DNA of 64,000 nucleotides from Muricauda sp. MAR_2010_75 (GTDB lineage Bacteria; Bacteroidota; Bacteroidia; Flavobacteriales; Flavobacteriaceae): NCBI RefSeq assembly GCF_000745185.1, contig NZ_JQNJ01000001.1, positions 3,144,501-3,208,500 of the forward strand, given 5' to 3'. Each line of letters begins with the position of its first letter. Within the stretch, counting starts at the first letter, position 1. Of the stretch, positions 35,630 to 43,096 are shown in pieces. The position numbers and the translations under genes are program-made. Below the pieces are notes generated by a model. The model saw nothing but the letters and a program-made list of their open reading frames with translations, searched no databases and had not been told where the DNA came from.

Positions 35630-36337
35630 TCACTGGGGTAGGGACGCCGCCAATGCAATTTCCACCATATTGGTAAAGGAAGTTTCCCGTTCGTGGGCGG
35701 AAAGCCGCTCTCCGGTGACCAAGGAATCCGAGATGGTCAAAATAGTAAGGGCACGCACATTATATTTAGATGCAATGGTGTACAATCCGGCAGTTTCCAT
35801 TTCCACGCATAAAATACCGTATTGGGCCCAGAGCTTATATTCTTCGGGATCATCCACATAAAATTCATCGGAGGAGAGTATATTGCCGGCTTTTATGGGA
35901 ATGTTTTGTTGTTGCGCATAATCCACTGCTTTCTGGAAGAGTTCAAAATTGGCCGTAGGTGAATAATCGGAATTGATGAATCTTGAATTGTTCATTCCAG
36001 AAGTTGTGGATGCGGCCATGGCCAACACCACATCGTTTAATTTTACATCTTCTTGATAGGATCCCGCGGATCCCACCCGGATGATGTTCTGAACGCCATA
36101 ATCTTTGATGAGTTCATGAAAATAGATCATGGAAGAGGGCATGCCCATACCACTTCCTTGAACGGAAATCCTCATTCCTTTGTAGGTTCCTGTATAGCCC
36201 AACATGCCACGAATTTTGTTATAGCAGAAGGGATTTTCCAAAAAAGTTTCTGCAATCCATTTGGCCCGCAAAGGGTCTCCTGGCATCAAGACCGTTTCAG
36301 CAATTTCTCCTTTTTTGGCTTCAATGTGTATGCTCAT
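35630..36337 (-). CDS. deoD: Purine nucleoside phosphorylase (DeoD type)
   Basis: 235 aa, the usual length of hexameric DeoD. Phosphate-binding motifs PGDPLRAK and RVGSAGS, and the active-site stretch VEMETAGLYTIASKYNVRAL with the catalytic Asp in TISDSLVTGE, are present. It splits purine (deoxy)nucleosides with phosphate. It follows deoC by 9 bp and would share its island promoter. Confidence 0.95.
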   Translation of the reverse strand: MSIHIEAKKGEIAETVLMPGDPLRAKWIAETFLENPFCYNKIRGMLGYTGTYKGMRISVQGSGMGMPSSMIYFHELIKDYGVQNIIRVGSAGSYQEDVKLNDVVLAMAASTTSGMNNSRFINSDYSPTANFELFQKAVDYAQQQNIPIKAGNILSSDEFYVDDPEEYKLWAQYGILCVEMETAGLYTIASKYNVRALTILTISDSLVTGERLSAHERETSFTNMVEIALAASLPQ

Positions 36338-36346
36338 GGGTATGAC

Positions 36347-36985
36347 TTAGTTCAACAATGATGGACCGGATGAGGTACCTATTCTAGATACGCCCAGTTC
36401 AATGTATTTTAGGGCAGTCTCTTTGTCTTTTATTCCTCCTGAGGCTTTGATTTTTGCTTTGTCCCCAACAACTCTTTTCATTAAAATCACATCCTCAAAA
36501 GCGGCCCCGGCACTTCCAAAGCCTGTTGAGGTTTTTACAAAATCGGCACCAGCTTCAACGGCCAAGGCACAGGCTTTTTCTTTTTCTTTGGTGGTAAGGT
36601 AACAGGTTTCCAGAATCACTTTTAAAATGGTATCTCCGATATCCTGTTTTATGGACTTGATTTCGCTGCGAACCCAATCATCGTGATTGGATTTTAACCA
36701 TCCCAAATTAATGACCATGTCTATTTCGTCCGCCCCGTTTTCCATGCAGTTTTTGGCCTCGAACACCTTTGCATTGGTGGACATGGCCCCCAAAGGAAAA
36801 CCTATCACGGCTGCAACTTTTACCTTCGTATTCTCAAGTTCTTTTTTCGCCAACGATACATGGCACCCATTGACACAAACGGCATAAAAACCATGGGTTA
36901 TGGCCTCTTCACAGAGCGTTTTAATATCCGATGGAAGTGCGGTGGGCTTTAGGTTGGTGTGGTCGATAAAATCCGGTAAAAACAT
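36347..36985 (-). CDS. deoC: Deoxyribose-phosphate aldolase
   Basis: 212 aa. DHTNLKPTA at the start, the Schiff-base Lys in ADFVKTSTGF and the second Lys in KASGGIKD are diagnostic. It cleaves deoxyribose-5-phosphate to glyceraldehyde-3-phosphate and acetaldehyde. It starts 1 bp after the TerB-like gene, so all three are one operon; with DeoD the pair would release sugar carbon and bases from deoxynucleosides. Confidence 0.95.
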   Translation of the reverse strand: MFLPDFIDHTNLKPTALPSDIKTLCEEAITHGFYAVCVNGCHVSLAKKELENTKVKVAAVIGFPLGAMSTNAKVFEAKNCMENGADEIDMVINLGWLKSNHDDWVRSEIKSIKQDIGDTILKVILETCYLTTKEKEKACALAVEAGADFVKTSTGFGSAGAAFEDVILMKRVVGDKAKIKASGGIKDKETALKYIELGVSRIGTSSGPSLLN

Positions 36986-36986
36986 A

Positions 36987-37391
36987 TCAATGGTTAAAGA
37001 GCTGTTTCAATCTAAAGATAATCAACATCTCCGACTTGTTTTTTCCAGCAAAGGAATAAGCGATGCTCTCTGCGGTTTCTAAGATCAAGGCCTTCACTTT
37101 TGGTGAGAACTTTTCAGGATGGTCTTTATAAAATTCCTTAAATTCATTAAAATATTCTTCTCCGTCTTTCTCTTCACCTTCCAACCAATCAAAGACAATT
37201 TCTATCTGATAGGCCGCATCGGTATGAAACTCGTCCTCAAACCCATCCAGATCCAACCAATATTGCCGAACATACTTCCGCAGTCGTTCAACTTCGGCAG
37301 GTCTCACATAGTTGTCAACCATGGCCACTGCATAAAAAAGCATGCCAAGGTTTTGATAGAATTCGTTTCCTATTTTTTCAGAATTAAGCAT
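36987..37391 (-). CDS. TerB-like small protein, paralog 1 of 2
   Basis: 134 aa, soluble, mostly helical. From GNEFYQNLGMLFYAVAMVDNYV onward (split) it aligns along the whole length with the protein at 39983-40387, sharing DAAYQIE.VFDW, KDGEE and the C-terminal FAGKNKSEM. The N-terminal acidic/helical block resembles the TerB tellurite-resistance fold, which is tentative. First gene of the deoC-deoD operon. GTG 37394 is possible but ATG 37391 fits the paralog better. Function unknown. Confidence 0.65.
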   Translation of the reverse strand: MLNSEKIGNEFYQNLGMLFYAVAMVDNYVRPAEVERLRKYVRQYWLDLDGFEDEFHTDAAYQIEIVFDWLEGEEKDGEEYFNEFKEFYKDHPEKFSPKVKALILETAESIAYSFAGKNKSEMLIIFRLKQLFNH

Positions 37392-37414
37392 CACAAAAGG
37401 GTTTTACTTTCAAT

Positions 37415-37457
37415 TAAAGGTAGCACCAATCCCCATTGTTTTTTATGACAATGATCA
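37415..37457 (-). promoter_or_regulatory. TGAY-N4-RTCA site and -7 box of the terB-like/deoC/deoD operon
   Basis: TGACAATGATCA (37446-37457) ends 23 bp from minus-strand box TACCTTTA (37415-37422). The site lies between convergent-reading neighbours, so this direction is the only one served. Confidence 0.65.
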
Positions 37458-37481
37458 TTGTCTTCCCCCTCGATTGATGGT

Positions 37482-37862
37482 CTAGTTGTTCCTTCGTTGT
37501 ACAGTTCTGTTGCTACGGCCTCTATTTATATTGTTCTGCTGGTGATAACGTTGAATGTCATCGTCATAATAATTCCGGATGCGTTCATAACGCGAACGAT
37601 TCAAATTGTAGGAGCGATAATGCGAAGGAAGGGCATTTCGCCGTACCCAAACACCACTATCCAAATACAAATAGGTTCTTGTGGATAGATCATAATAAAT
37701 GGTCAACTCAGGAAAGAAAATATAGCGTACCGTTTCAACTCGGTGAGGGTAAAACCATGGTGGCGGAGGGTCTGCCAATCTGTGGGATACGATTACAGGG
37801 CCACAGGCCTGAAACCCCAATAAGGCAAGAAACAAAACGGGATAAAAAACAAACTTTTTCAT
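37482..37862 (-). CDS. Small hypothetical lipoprotein, Arg/Tyr/Asn-rich C-terminus
   Basis: 126 aa with lipobox GFQAC. After the anchor comes a Pro-rich segment (ADPPPPWFYP), a strand-rich core (FFPELTIYYDLSTRTYLYLDSGVW) and an extremely basic, low-complexity tail (RNYYDDDIQRYHQQNN then RGRSNRTVQRRNN). No enzyme motif. Probably an envelope-associated structural or nucleic-acid/polyanion-binding protein, but that is speculation. Shares a bidirectional island site with the AhpD-like gene. Confidence 0.65.
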   Translation of the reverse strand: MKKFVFYPVLFLALLGFQACGPVIVSHRLADPPPPWFYPHRVETVRYIFFPELTIYYDLSTRTYLYLDSGVWVRRNALPSHYRSYNLNRSRYERIRNYYDDDIQRYHQQNNINRGRSNRTVQRRNN

Positions 37863-37880
37863 GACACACTATTTAATACA

Positions 37881-37954
37881 ACAAGGTAGTTTACAGGCAG
37901 TTCCCAATAAATGATTTGCGTCATTACACAACACAATGCTTAACGATAGCTTTG
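37881..37954. promoter_or_regulatory. Bidirectional promoter sharing one TGAY-N4-RTCA site
   Basis: The single palindrome TGATTTGCGTCA (37912-37923) is 23 bp from plus-strand TAGCTTTG (37947-37954, full match; AhpD-like gene) and 23 bp from minus-strand TACCTTGT (37881-37888, weaker; small lipoprotein). Confidence 0.7.
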
Positions 37955-37985
37955 ATAAGAAAACGTAACCTAAAAACAATTTGCC

Positions 37986-38336
37986 ATGTTAAAGGATCAT
38001 CCAAAAAAATATCACGAGCTCATCGGGTTGATGGAGCAATTGGGAAGTAAAATTCCCAATACAATGGGAGCTTTTGAACAACTTCATATATCTGGTATTG
38101 CAGATGGAATGCTCAATAAGAAAACCAAGGAACTGATTGCTTTGGGCATAGCCATTACCGTGAGATGTGATGGATGCATTGCTTTCCATGTGCATGATGC
38201 CCTTGAGTCAGGCGCAACCTCCAATGAAATTGTAGAGACCATTGGGGTGGCCGTTCTTATGGGTGGTGGACCGGCAGTGGTCTATGGTTGTGAGGCCTTG
38301 GAAGCCCTTGAGCAGTTTTCAATACTTTCTGATTAG
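37986..38336 (+). CDS. Carboxymuconolactone decarboxylase/AhpD-like protein
   Basis: 116 aa single CMD domain. The redox motif C-x2-C with a downstream His is intact (Cys61, Cys64, His68 in CDGCIAFHVH), as in AhpD, which supports a peroxidase or disulfide-reductase role rather than decarboxylase. The C-terminal helix GVAVLMGGGPAVVYG is typical. Overlaps the convergent WG-repeat gene by 4 bp. Confidence 0.88.
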   Translation: MLKDHPKKYHELIGLMEQLGSKIPNTMGAFEQLHISGIADGMLNKKTKELIALGIAITVRCDGCIAFHVHDALESGATSNEIVETIGVAVLMGGGPAVVYGCEALEALEQFSILSD

Positions 38337-38953
38337 AGATCCAGTTTCTTGATTTCCCAGTTTTTGTCCTTTTTTACAGCTATCAATTTATCATTGAGCA
38401 TTTTGGATAAAATAAGGGGCATTGTATAACGCCTTTTGGTCATTTGAATGTTGTATCGGCGGTTCAAAAATTCAAGAATGTTTCCATCTATATCCATCAA
38501 TACTTCATGGAACTTATATTCATAAATATCAAGATTGAATTCGTTTTTACCCCTGAGGACTTTTTCAAAAATGATGCCTGTTGTCATCCCATTTTCAAAG
38601 GGACGTACATTTAAGAATTGATGGTCAATGACCAAACTTCCGTCAGTGTTGATGAATCCAAAAACGGGGATTTCGTCGACCATTTTTTGAACAATGCAAA
38701 GACCATTGGAGAATTTGGGATAGTGGACCGATCTAACATCATCATAGGTCTCGGCGGTATCTTTGTTCCAATAGAGGTCATCCCTAAAATCAATGACGAT
38801 ATGGCCCATATCATTTATAAATGCCCACTCATTTCCTTTTTGTACAGCAGCTAACCCTTCATTGAAGGGAGATACAAAATCCAAATCTTTTGGAAGTTGG
38901 GCATAAATCCCTAAAGAGAAAAAGGCTATTAGTACTGCGAACAGTGTTTTCAT
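38333..38953 (-). CDS. Secreted WG-repeat-like protein
   Basis: 206 aa with signal peptide MKTLFAVLIAFFSLGIYAQ. Repeating units of the type FNEGLAAVQKGNEWAFINDMGHIVI and KFSNGLCIVQKMVDEIPVFGFINTDGSLVI match WG/KWG repeats (two to three units). Function of such proteins is not established. Probably driven by the shared island site at 39009-39020, using the weaker minus-strand box. Confidence 0.7.
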   Translation of the reverse strand: MKTLFAVLIAFFSLGIYAQLPKDLDFVSPFNEGLAAVQKGNEWAFINDMGHIVIDFRDDLYWNKDTAETYDDVRSVHYPKFSNGLCIVQKMVDEIPVFGFINTDGSLVIDHQFLNVRPFENGMTTGIIFEKVLRGKNEFNLDIYEYKFHEVLMDIDGNILEFLNRRYNIQMTKRRYTMPLILSKMLNDKLIAVKKDKNWEIKKLDL

Positions 38954-38977
38954 GACTTAAAATTTTAGATTCCTATA

Positions 38978-39051
38978 TAAAGGTCGTTCCTACAAAAGGG
39001 TTTTGAAATGATTTACGTCATGGAAAAAGTTGTTTGCAGCTTCTACATTTG
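38978..39051. promoter_or_regulatory. Bidirectional promoter sharing one TGAY-N4-RTCA site (usp1 / WG-repeat gene)
   Basis: TGATTTACGTCA (39009-39020) is 23 bp from plus-strand TACATTTG (39044-39051, full match) and 23 bp from minus-strand GACCTTTA (38978-38985, weaker). Confidence 0.7.
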
Positions 39052-39160
39052 GTGTAAAATCCTAAACAAAACAATCATGGCTTCTGGAGTCAAAACTTTG
39101 GAGTCCACTTTTTCATTTCCTTGGAAAAGTCAAGTTCATTTAACAGCAGATATGAGCATC

Positions 39161-39982
39161 ATGAAAAACATATTGGTACCAGTCGATTTTTCTGAACATT
39201 CAGCCTATGCCTTGGAAGTTGCCTCACAGATTGCGAAGAAACACGGAGCGGGAATCATTATTTTGCACATGTTGGGATTGTCGGAATCCGTCCTGGCCAA
39301 ATCTGAAGAAGAGGAATTGAAAGAAGCAAAATATTATATGAACTTGGCCAGGGAGAGAATAAAAGAGTTTACAAAGAAAGAATTTCTTGAAAACATTTCT
39401 GTGGACGCCATCATCCAGAATTATAAAATATTCAGTGAAGTGGATCATGTGGCCCAAGAGCATAATTGTGACCTCATTGTAATGGGTTCCCACGGAGCCA
39501 GTGGTTTGAGCAAGCTTTTTGTCGGTTCCAATACAGAAAAGGTAATCCGAACCTCAAAAGTCCCGGTTTTGGTGATCAAACAACCGCATAAGGATTTCAA
39601 CATCAAAAAAATGGCTTTTGCCTGTGATCTAGACGTGGAGAATATTCCAGCATATACCAAAGCTGTTGCATTTGCCCAACTGTTTTCGGCCAAATTGGAA
39701 ACTTTTTATGTGAATACCCTGGGAGCCAATTATATGGGGTATTCCGATATTGAAAAGAAAATTAAATACTTCACCCATAAACTGGGAGAGGAGATTCCCA
39801 TTCGGGTTTATAACCACTATAGTGTTGAAAAGGGCATTTTTAATTTTTGTGTTGAGCACAACATAGACCTGTTGGTCATTCCAACCCATGGGAGAAAAGG
39901 GATTGCCCATTTCTTGGCAGGCAGTACGGCCGAAAATGTTTCCAACCATGCCAAGTTGCCCGTGCTTACCCTAAAACTTTGA
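39161..39982 (+). CDS. Universal stress protein, tandem UspA domains (USP 1 of 9)
   Basis: 273 aa from ATG 39161 (MKNILVPVDFSEHS, the normal USP start); ATG 39152 or 39077 would add unrelated residues. Domain 1 keeps the ATP-binding motif G-x2-G-x9-GS (GSHGASGLSKLFVGS). Domain 2 has a near motif (PTHGRKGIAHFLAGS), so unlike its paralogs it keeps both. USPs bind nucleotides and help survival in growth arrest; mechanism is unclear. Transcribed from its own site, separate from the 43-50 kb cluster. Confidence 0.93.
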   Translation: MKNILVPVDFSEHSAYALEVASQIAKKHGAGIIILHMLGLSESVLAKSEEEELKEAKYYMNLARERIKEFTKKEFLENISVDAIIQNYKIFSEVDHVAQEHNCDLIVMGSHGASGLSKLFVGSNTEKVIRTSKVPVLVIKQPHKDFNIKKMAFACDLDVENIPAYTKAVAFAQLFSAKLETFYVNTLGANYMGYSDIEKKIKYFTHKLGEEIPIRVYNHYSVEKGIFNFCVEHNIDLLVIPTHGRKGIAHFLAGSTAENVSNHAKLPVLTLKL

Positions 39983-40387
39983 TCAGATCCGGAACAATAG
40001 CTCAATTCTACCCAATAGTATAAGCTCGGATTTATTGCTGCCGGCGAAGGCTGAGGTTATGGCCCTTGATGTGGACATGATGAGTTGTTTCACATGGTCT
40101 GGGAACAGGATTTTATGTTCGGTATAAAATGCTGCAAACTCCTCGAAGATTTCCTCACCGTCCTTTCCATATTCCAAAAACCAATCAAAAACGCTCTCTA
40201 TCTGAAAAGCGGCATCGGTCCCATATTCATCCTCAATGTCGTCTACCTTTAACCAATGATCGCGCACCACTTCTTTTAATCGGTCTATTTCTTTTACGTG
40301 GATACTGTGGTCTGCCATGGCCACGGCATAGAAAAGTTTCCCCAAATTTTGATAAAACTCATTCCCAAGCTTCTTTTTTGAATCCAT
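39983..40387 (-). CDS. TerB-like small protein, paralog 2 of 2
   Basis: 134 aa from ATG 40387. The frame continues upstream to 40444, but the regulatory site and -7 box (40413-40455) lie in that extension, so ATG 40387 must be the start. It is homologous over its full length to 36987-37391. It abuts the stop of USP 1 (convergent, 0 bp). Function unknown; tentative TerB-like fold. Confidence 0.65.
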   Translation of the reverse strand: MDSKKKLGNEFYQNLGKLFYAVAMADHSIHVKEIDRLKEVVRDHWLKVDDIEDEYGTDAAFQIESVFDWFLEYGKDGEEIFEEFAAFYTEHKILFPDHVKQLIMSTSRAITSAFAGSNKSELILLGRIELLFRI

Positions 40388-40412
40388 GATCTTGATGTTT
40401 TTAGGATTTGAA

Positions 40413-40470
40413 TAAATATAAATATGTATGGCACTTTCTCCCATGATCTAAATCAGTTTTTTTAACTTTA
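40413..40470. promoter_or_regulatory. TGAY-N4-RTCA site between terB-like 2 and the sensor kinase; possible autoregulation
   Basis: TGATCTAAATCA (40444-40455) ends 23 bp from minus-strand TATATTTA (40413-40420). Toward the kinase the only -7 candidate is TAACTTTA (40463-40470), just 7 bp from the palindrome, so a bound regulator would overlap that promoter and may repress it. Confidence 0.55.
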
Positions 40471-40474
40471 GTCT

Positions 40475-42004
40475 GTGAAACTTTTAGAAAAAAACGAAGT
40501 ACTCAGAATCTTAACGGAAGTCATTTCCGAAGGAATTCTTATTGTTGATGATCAACAGTTTATTGTGGCCAGCAATGCGGTGGCCAACCGAATGTTTGGT
40601 TACCCGGAAGGGGAGCTAAGTGGCAAGCCCTTGGAAATTTTGATTCCCAAAAATATAAGGGGTCAGCATAAGGGAGACGCAGGGGCATTCATACAAAAAG
40701 GACGCAGAAGGAAGATGGGACAGGGCTTGGATCTTGTTGGCCTTCAGAGAGATGGTGGAGAGTTTCCCCTTGAAATAAGCCTTAATCCGTTTACACTGCT
40801 GCAAAGGAGGTATGTAATGGCCATTATTGTGGATATTTCGGAGCGAAAAAAATCTGAGCAGACTATAGACCATTGGTTTCAGGTCTTTAACGAGTCCCTT
40901 AACGAGATCTATATTTTTGAGGCGGAATCCCTTGTGTTCATTAATGTAAACCGTGGTGCACAGCTTAATTTGGGGTATACCATGAAGGAATTGAACCAGA
41001 TGTCCATTCTCGACATTAAAACCGATCTTACCCAAAAAAGCTTTCAAAAATTAATATCCCCACTGGTCAATAAAACGAGGGAAAAGGTTGATTTTGAGAC
41101 CATACACCAGCGAAAAGACGGCACTACATATCCCGTGGAAGTGCACTTGCAATTGTCTTCAATAGGCAAAAAGGAAGTATTTCTTGCCATAGTGTTAGAC
41201 ATTACGGAGCGGAAAAATTATACCCAGCATTTGGAGAACACGGTGGAAGAACGCACCGAACAGCTCAGGGAAGCTCTAAAAGCAGAAAAGCAGTTGAATG
41301 AACTAAAAACAAAGTTCCTGTCCTTGGTCTCACACGAGTTTAAAACACCCTTGTCCAGTATTTTGACCTCCAATTCCTTGCTCTCTAAATATACCAAGAC
41401 CGATCAACAGGAAAAACGGGATAAGCACATCAATACCATTAAGGAAAAAGTAAAGTATTTAGACAACATTCTTACCGACTTCCTGTCCATAGAACGGTTG
41501 GATACGGGCAAGGTAAAATACAATATCAGCACTTTTCCCCTGAGCAAAATCATCAATGAAGTGGTCTATAACTCCAACACGCTTTTAAAGGAAGGTCAGC
41601 GAATTCAGTACCCAAAAGATATTGATGGCATAACGGTATCCTTTGATGAAAAGATCATGGAACTGGCACTTTCCAATTTGTTGCACAACGCCATAAAGTA
41701 TTCCAAAGAAGATACCAATATAGAGCTTCGGGTTACAGAAGAGGATGAAAAACTGTATATTGATATCATTGATCAGGGGCTTGGCATTCCGGAGGAAGAT
41801 CAACCGTTTATTTTTGAGCGCTATTTTAGGGCAAGCAATGTGCTTACCGACCAAGGCACGGGAATTGGGCTTAATATTGTAAAGCAGCACATGCAAAATC
41901 TAGAAGCCGACATTAGTTTTAAAAGTGAATCGGGTGTTGGCTCAACATTTACATTGACCATACCCAAAAACAAAAGTGAAGATGAAAAAAATTCTATTGG
42001 TTGA
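40475..42004 (+). CDS. PAS-PAS sensor histidine kinase (no transmembrane segment)
   Basis: 509 aa, soluble. GTG 40475 is the only start that keeps the first PAS domain whole. PAS1 (~10-125) has a FixL-like text with His65 in IRGQHKGDAGAF, at the position of the heme-ligand His in FixL; but the FixL arginine is replaced by Leu and this His occurs in many non-heme PAS domains. PAS2 (~130-250) is followed by a coiled coil, the H-box with His287 (SHEFKTP), then N, G1 and G2 boxes (HNAIKYS, DQGLGIP, GTGIGL). It overlaps its response regulator gene, so the two form a two-component pair. Confidence 0.92.
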   Translation: MKLLEKNEVLRILTEVISEGILIVDDQQFIVASNAVANRMFGYPEGELSGKPLEILIPKNIRGQHKGDAGAFIQKGRRRKMGQGLDLVGLQRDGGEFPLEISLNPFTLLQRRYVMAIIVDISERKKSEQTIDHWFQVFNESLNEIYIFEAESLVFINVNRGAQLNLGYTMKELNQMSILDIKTDLTQKSFQKLISPLVNKTREKVDFETIHQRKDGTTYPVEVHLQLSSIGKKEVFLAIVLDITERKNYTQHLENTVEERTEQLREALKAEKQLNELKTKFLSLVSHEFKTPLSSILTSNSLLSKYTKTDQQEKRDKHINTIKEKVKYLDNILTDFLSIERLDTGKVKYNISTFPLSKIINEVVYNSNTLLKEGQRIQYPKDIDGITVSFDEKIMELALSNLLHNAIKYSKEDTNIELRVTEEDEKLYIDIIDQGLGIPEEDQPFIFERYFRASNVLTDQGTGIGLNIVKQHMQNLEADISFKSESGVGSTFTLTIPKNKSEDEKNSIG

Positions 42005-43028
42005 GGACGATACCTCTTTACGGGAAAATGTAGAGGAACTCCTAGATCTATCTGGTTTCCAGGTTTTTTCAACCCCAAATGGGCGACTGGCCCACGAAAT
42101 TGCCAAAAAAGAAGGGCCCGATATTGTGCTATGTGATATTATGATGCCCGAGGTTGATGGTTACGAGGTACTTGAGCAGTTTTCCTCTTGCGAGAGTACC
42201 AGACACATCCCCTTTATTTTCGTTTCGGCAAAAACAGAACGCAATGACGTAAGAAGAGGGATGGACCTTGGAGCCGACGATTATTTGACCAAGCCTTTTG
42301 AAGAGGACGAACTGCTGAGGGCCATTCACACCCGTTTGGAAAAAGCAACACAGTTGGAAAGCGTTTTTTCAAAACGCAATGAGCACAACAAACAGCACGA
42401 TATACGATCGTTGAATGAGCTGAAGAATTTTTTTGATGACCATGGACAACTGTTTTCCTTTAAGAAAGATGAGACCATCTTTACAATGGGAGAACACTCC
42501 AATATGGTGTACCTTGTTCTAAAAGGAGTGGCAAAGTGTTGTGGATTGGATGAGGAGGGCAAGGAACTTATCACTTCTGTGTATTCAGAGGACGACTTTT
42601 TGGGATTCACCTCCCTGACAGAAAATCTTCCGTACCGCGAATATGCCATAGCCATTGAAGATGTGGAACTTGCGGGAATCTCCAAAACCCATGTCAAGTC
42701 CATTCTAGAAGAAAATCAAAGTGTTTCTTTGGAATTGCTCAATGTTATGGCCGAAGATTTGGTTCACATAAAAAAACAGTTGTTGCAAATGGCCTATAGT
42801 TCTGTCCGAAAAAAAACGGCCCAGACCCTGTTGCTGTATGCCCAGGCAATGCATAAAGGCAAGGAAGGCCCATTAAAAATTGCAAGAAGCGATTTGGCAG
42901 GGGTGGCCGGTATTGCTACGGAAAGCTTGATCAGAACCTTGTCCGATTTCAAGAATGAAGGTCTTATTGCCATTGAAAACCGTAATATTAGGGTCTTGGA
43001 CAAAGAGGCCCTCGCCCAAGTCCACTAG
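41982..43028 (+). CDS. Response regulator with receiver domain fused to CRP/FNR-type module (REC-cNMP-HTH)
   Basis: 348 aa from ATG 41982 (GTG 41976 adds two residues). Receiver 1-120 has Asp8/Asp9 (EDD), the phospho-acceptor Asp52 (LCDIMMP) and a conserved Lys (TKPF). Residues ~150-265 are a cNMP-binding/CRP barrel; ~275-340 are a CRP-type winged HTH. In the recognition helix (GIATESLIRTLSDF) Glu314 and Arg318 match the E and R with which CRP/FNR contact the TGA core. No FNR-type cysteine cluster. It is the best candidate to bind the TGAY-N4-RTCA sites. Most response regulators carry LuxR, OmpR or NtrC outputs; REC-CRP is rare. Confidence 0.92.
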   Translation: MKKILLVEDDTSLRENVEELLDLSGFQVFSTPNGRLAHEIAKKEGPDIVLCDIMMPEVDGYEVLEQFSSCESTRHIPFIFVSAKTERNDVRRGMDLGADDYLTKPFEEDELLRAIHTRLEKATQLESVFSKRNEHNKQHDIRSLNELKNFFDDHGQLFSFKKDETIFTMGEHSNMVYLVLKGVAKCCGLDEEGKELITSVYSEDDFLGFTSLTENLPYREYAIAIEDVELAGISKTHVKSILEENQSVSLELLNVMAEDLVHIKKQLLQMAYSSVRKKTAQTLLLYAQAMHKGKEGPLKIARSDLAGVAGIATESLIRTLSDFKNEGLIAIENRNIRVLDKEALAQVH

Positions 43029-43035
43029 ACGGAAA

Positions 43036-43077
43036 TGATATTTATCATTCCATCTTTTTTTTGGAATGATAAACTTG
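43036..43077 (+). promoter_or_regulatory. TGAY-N4-RTCA site and -7 box upstream of USP 2
   Basis: TGATATTTATCA (43036-43047), a near-perfect palindrome, ends 22 bp before TAAACTTG (43070-43077). This is the only case with 22 rather than 23 bp. Confidence 0.65.
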
Positions 43078-43096
43078 CACCGTCATTTAGTGGAAT

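Noticed and set aside
39031..39051. Ordinary -33/-7 promoter (TTTG and TACATTTG) at USP 1
   Set aside because: The TTTG is only 7 bp from the -7 box instead of the usual ~19, so the activator site explains the promoter better.
40388..40444. N-terminal extension of the TerB-like protein to 40444
   Set aside because: The extension contains the -7 box and part of the palindrome; its paralog starts at the position matching ATG 40387.
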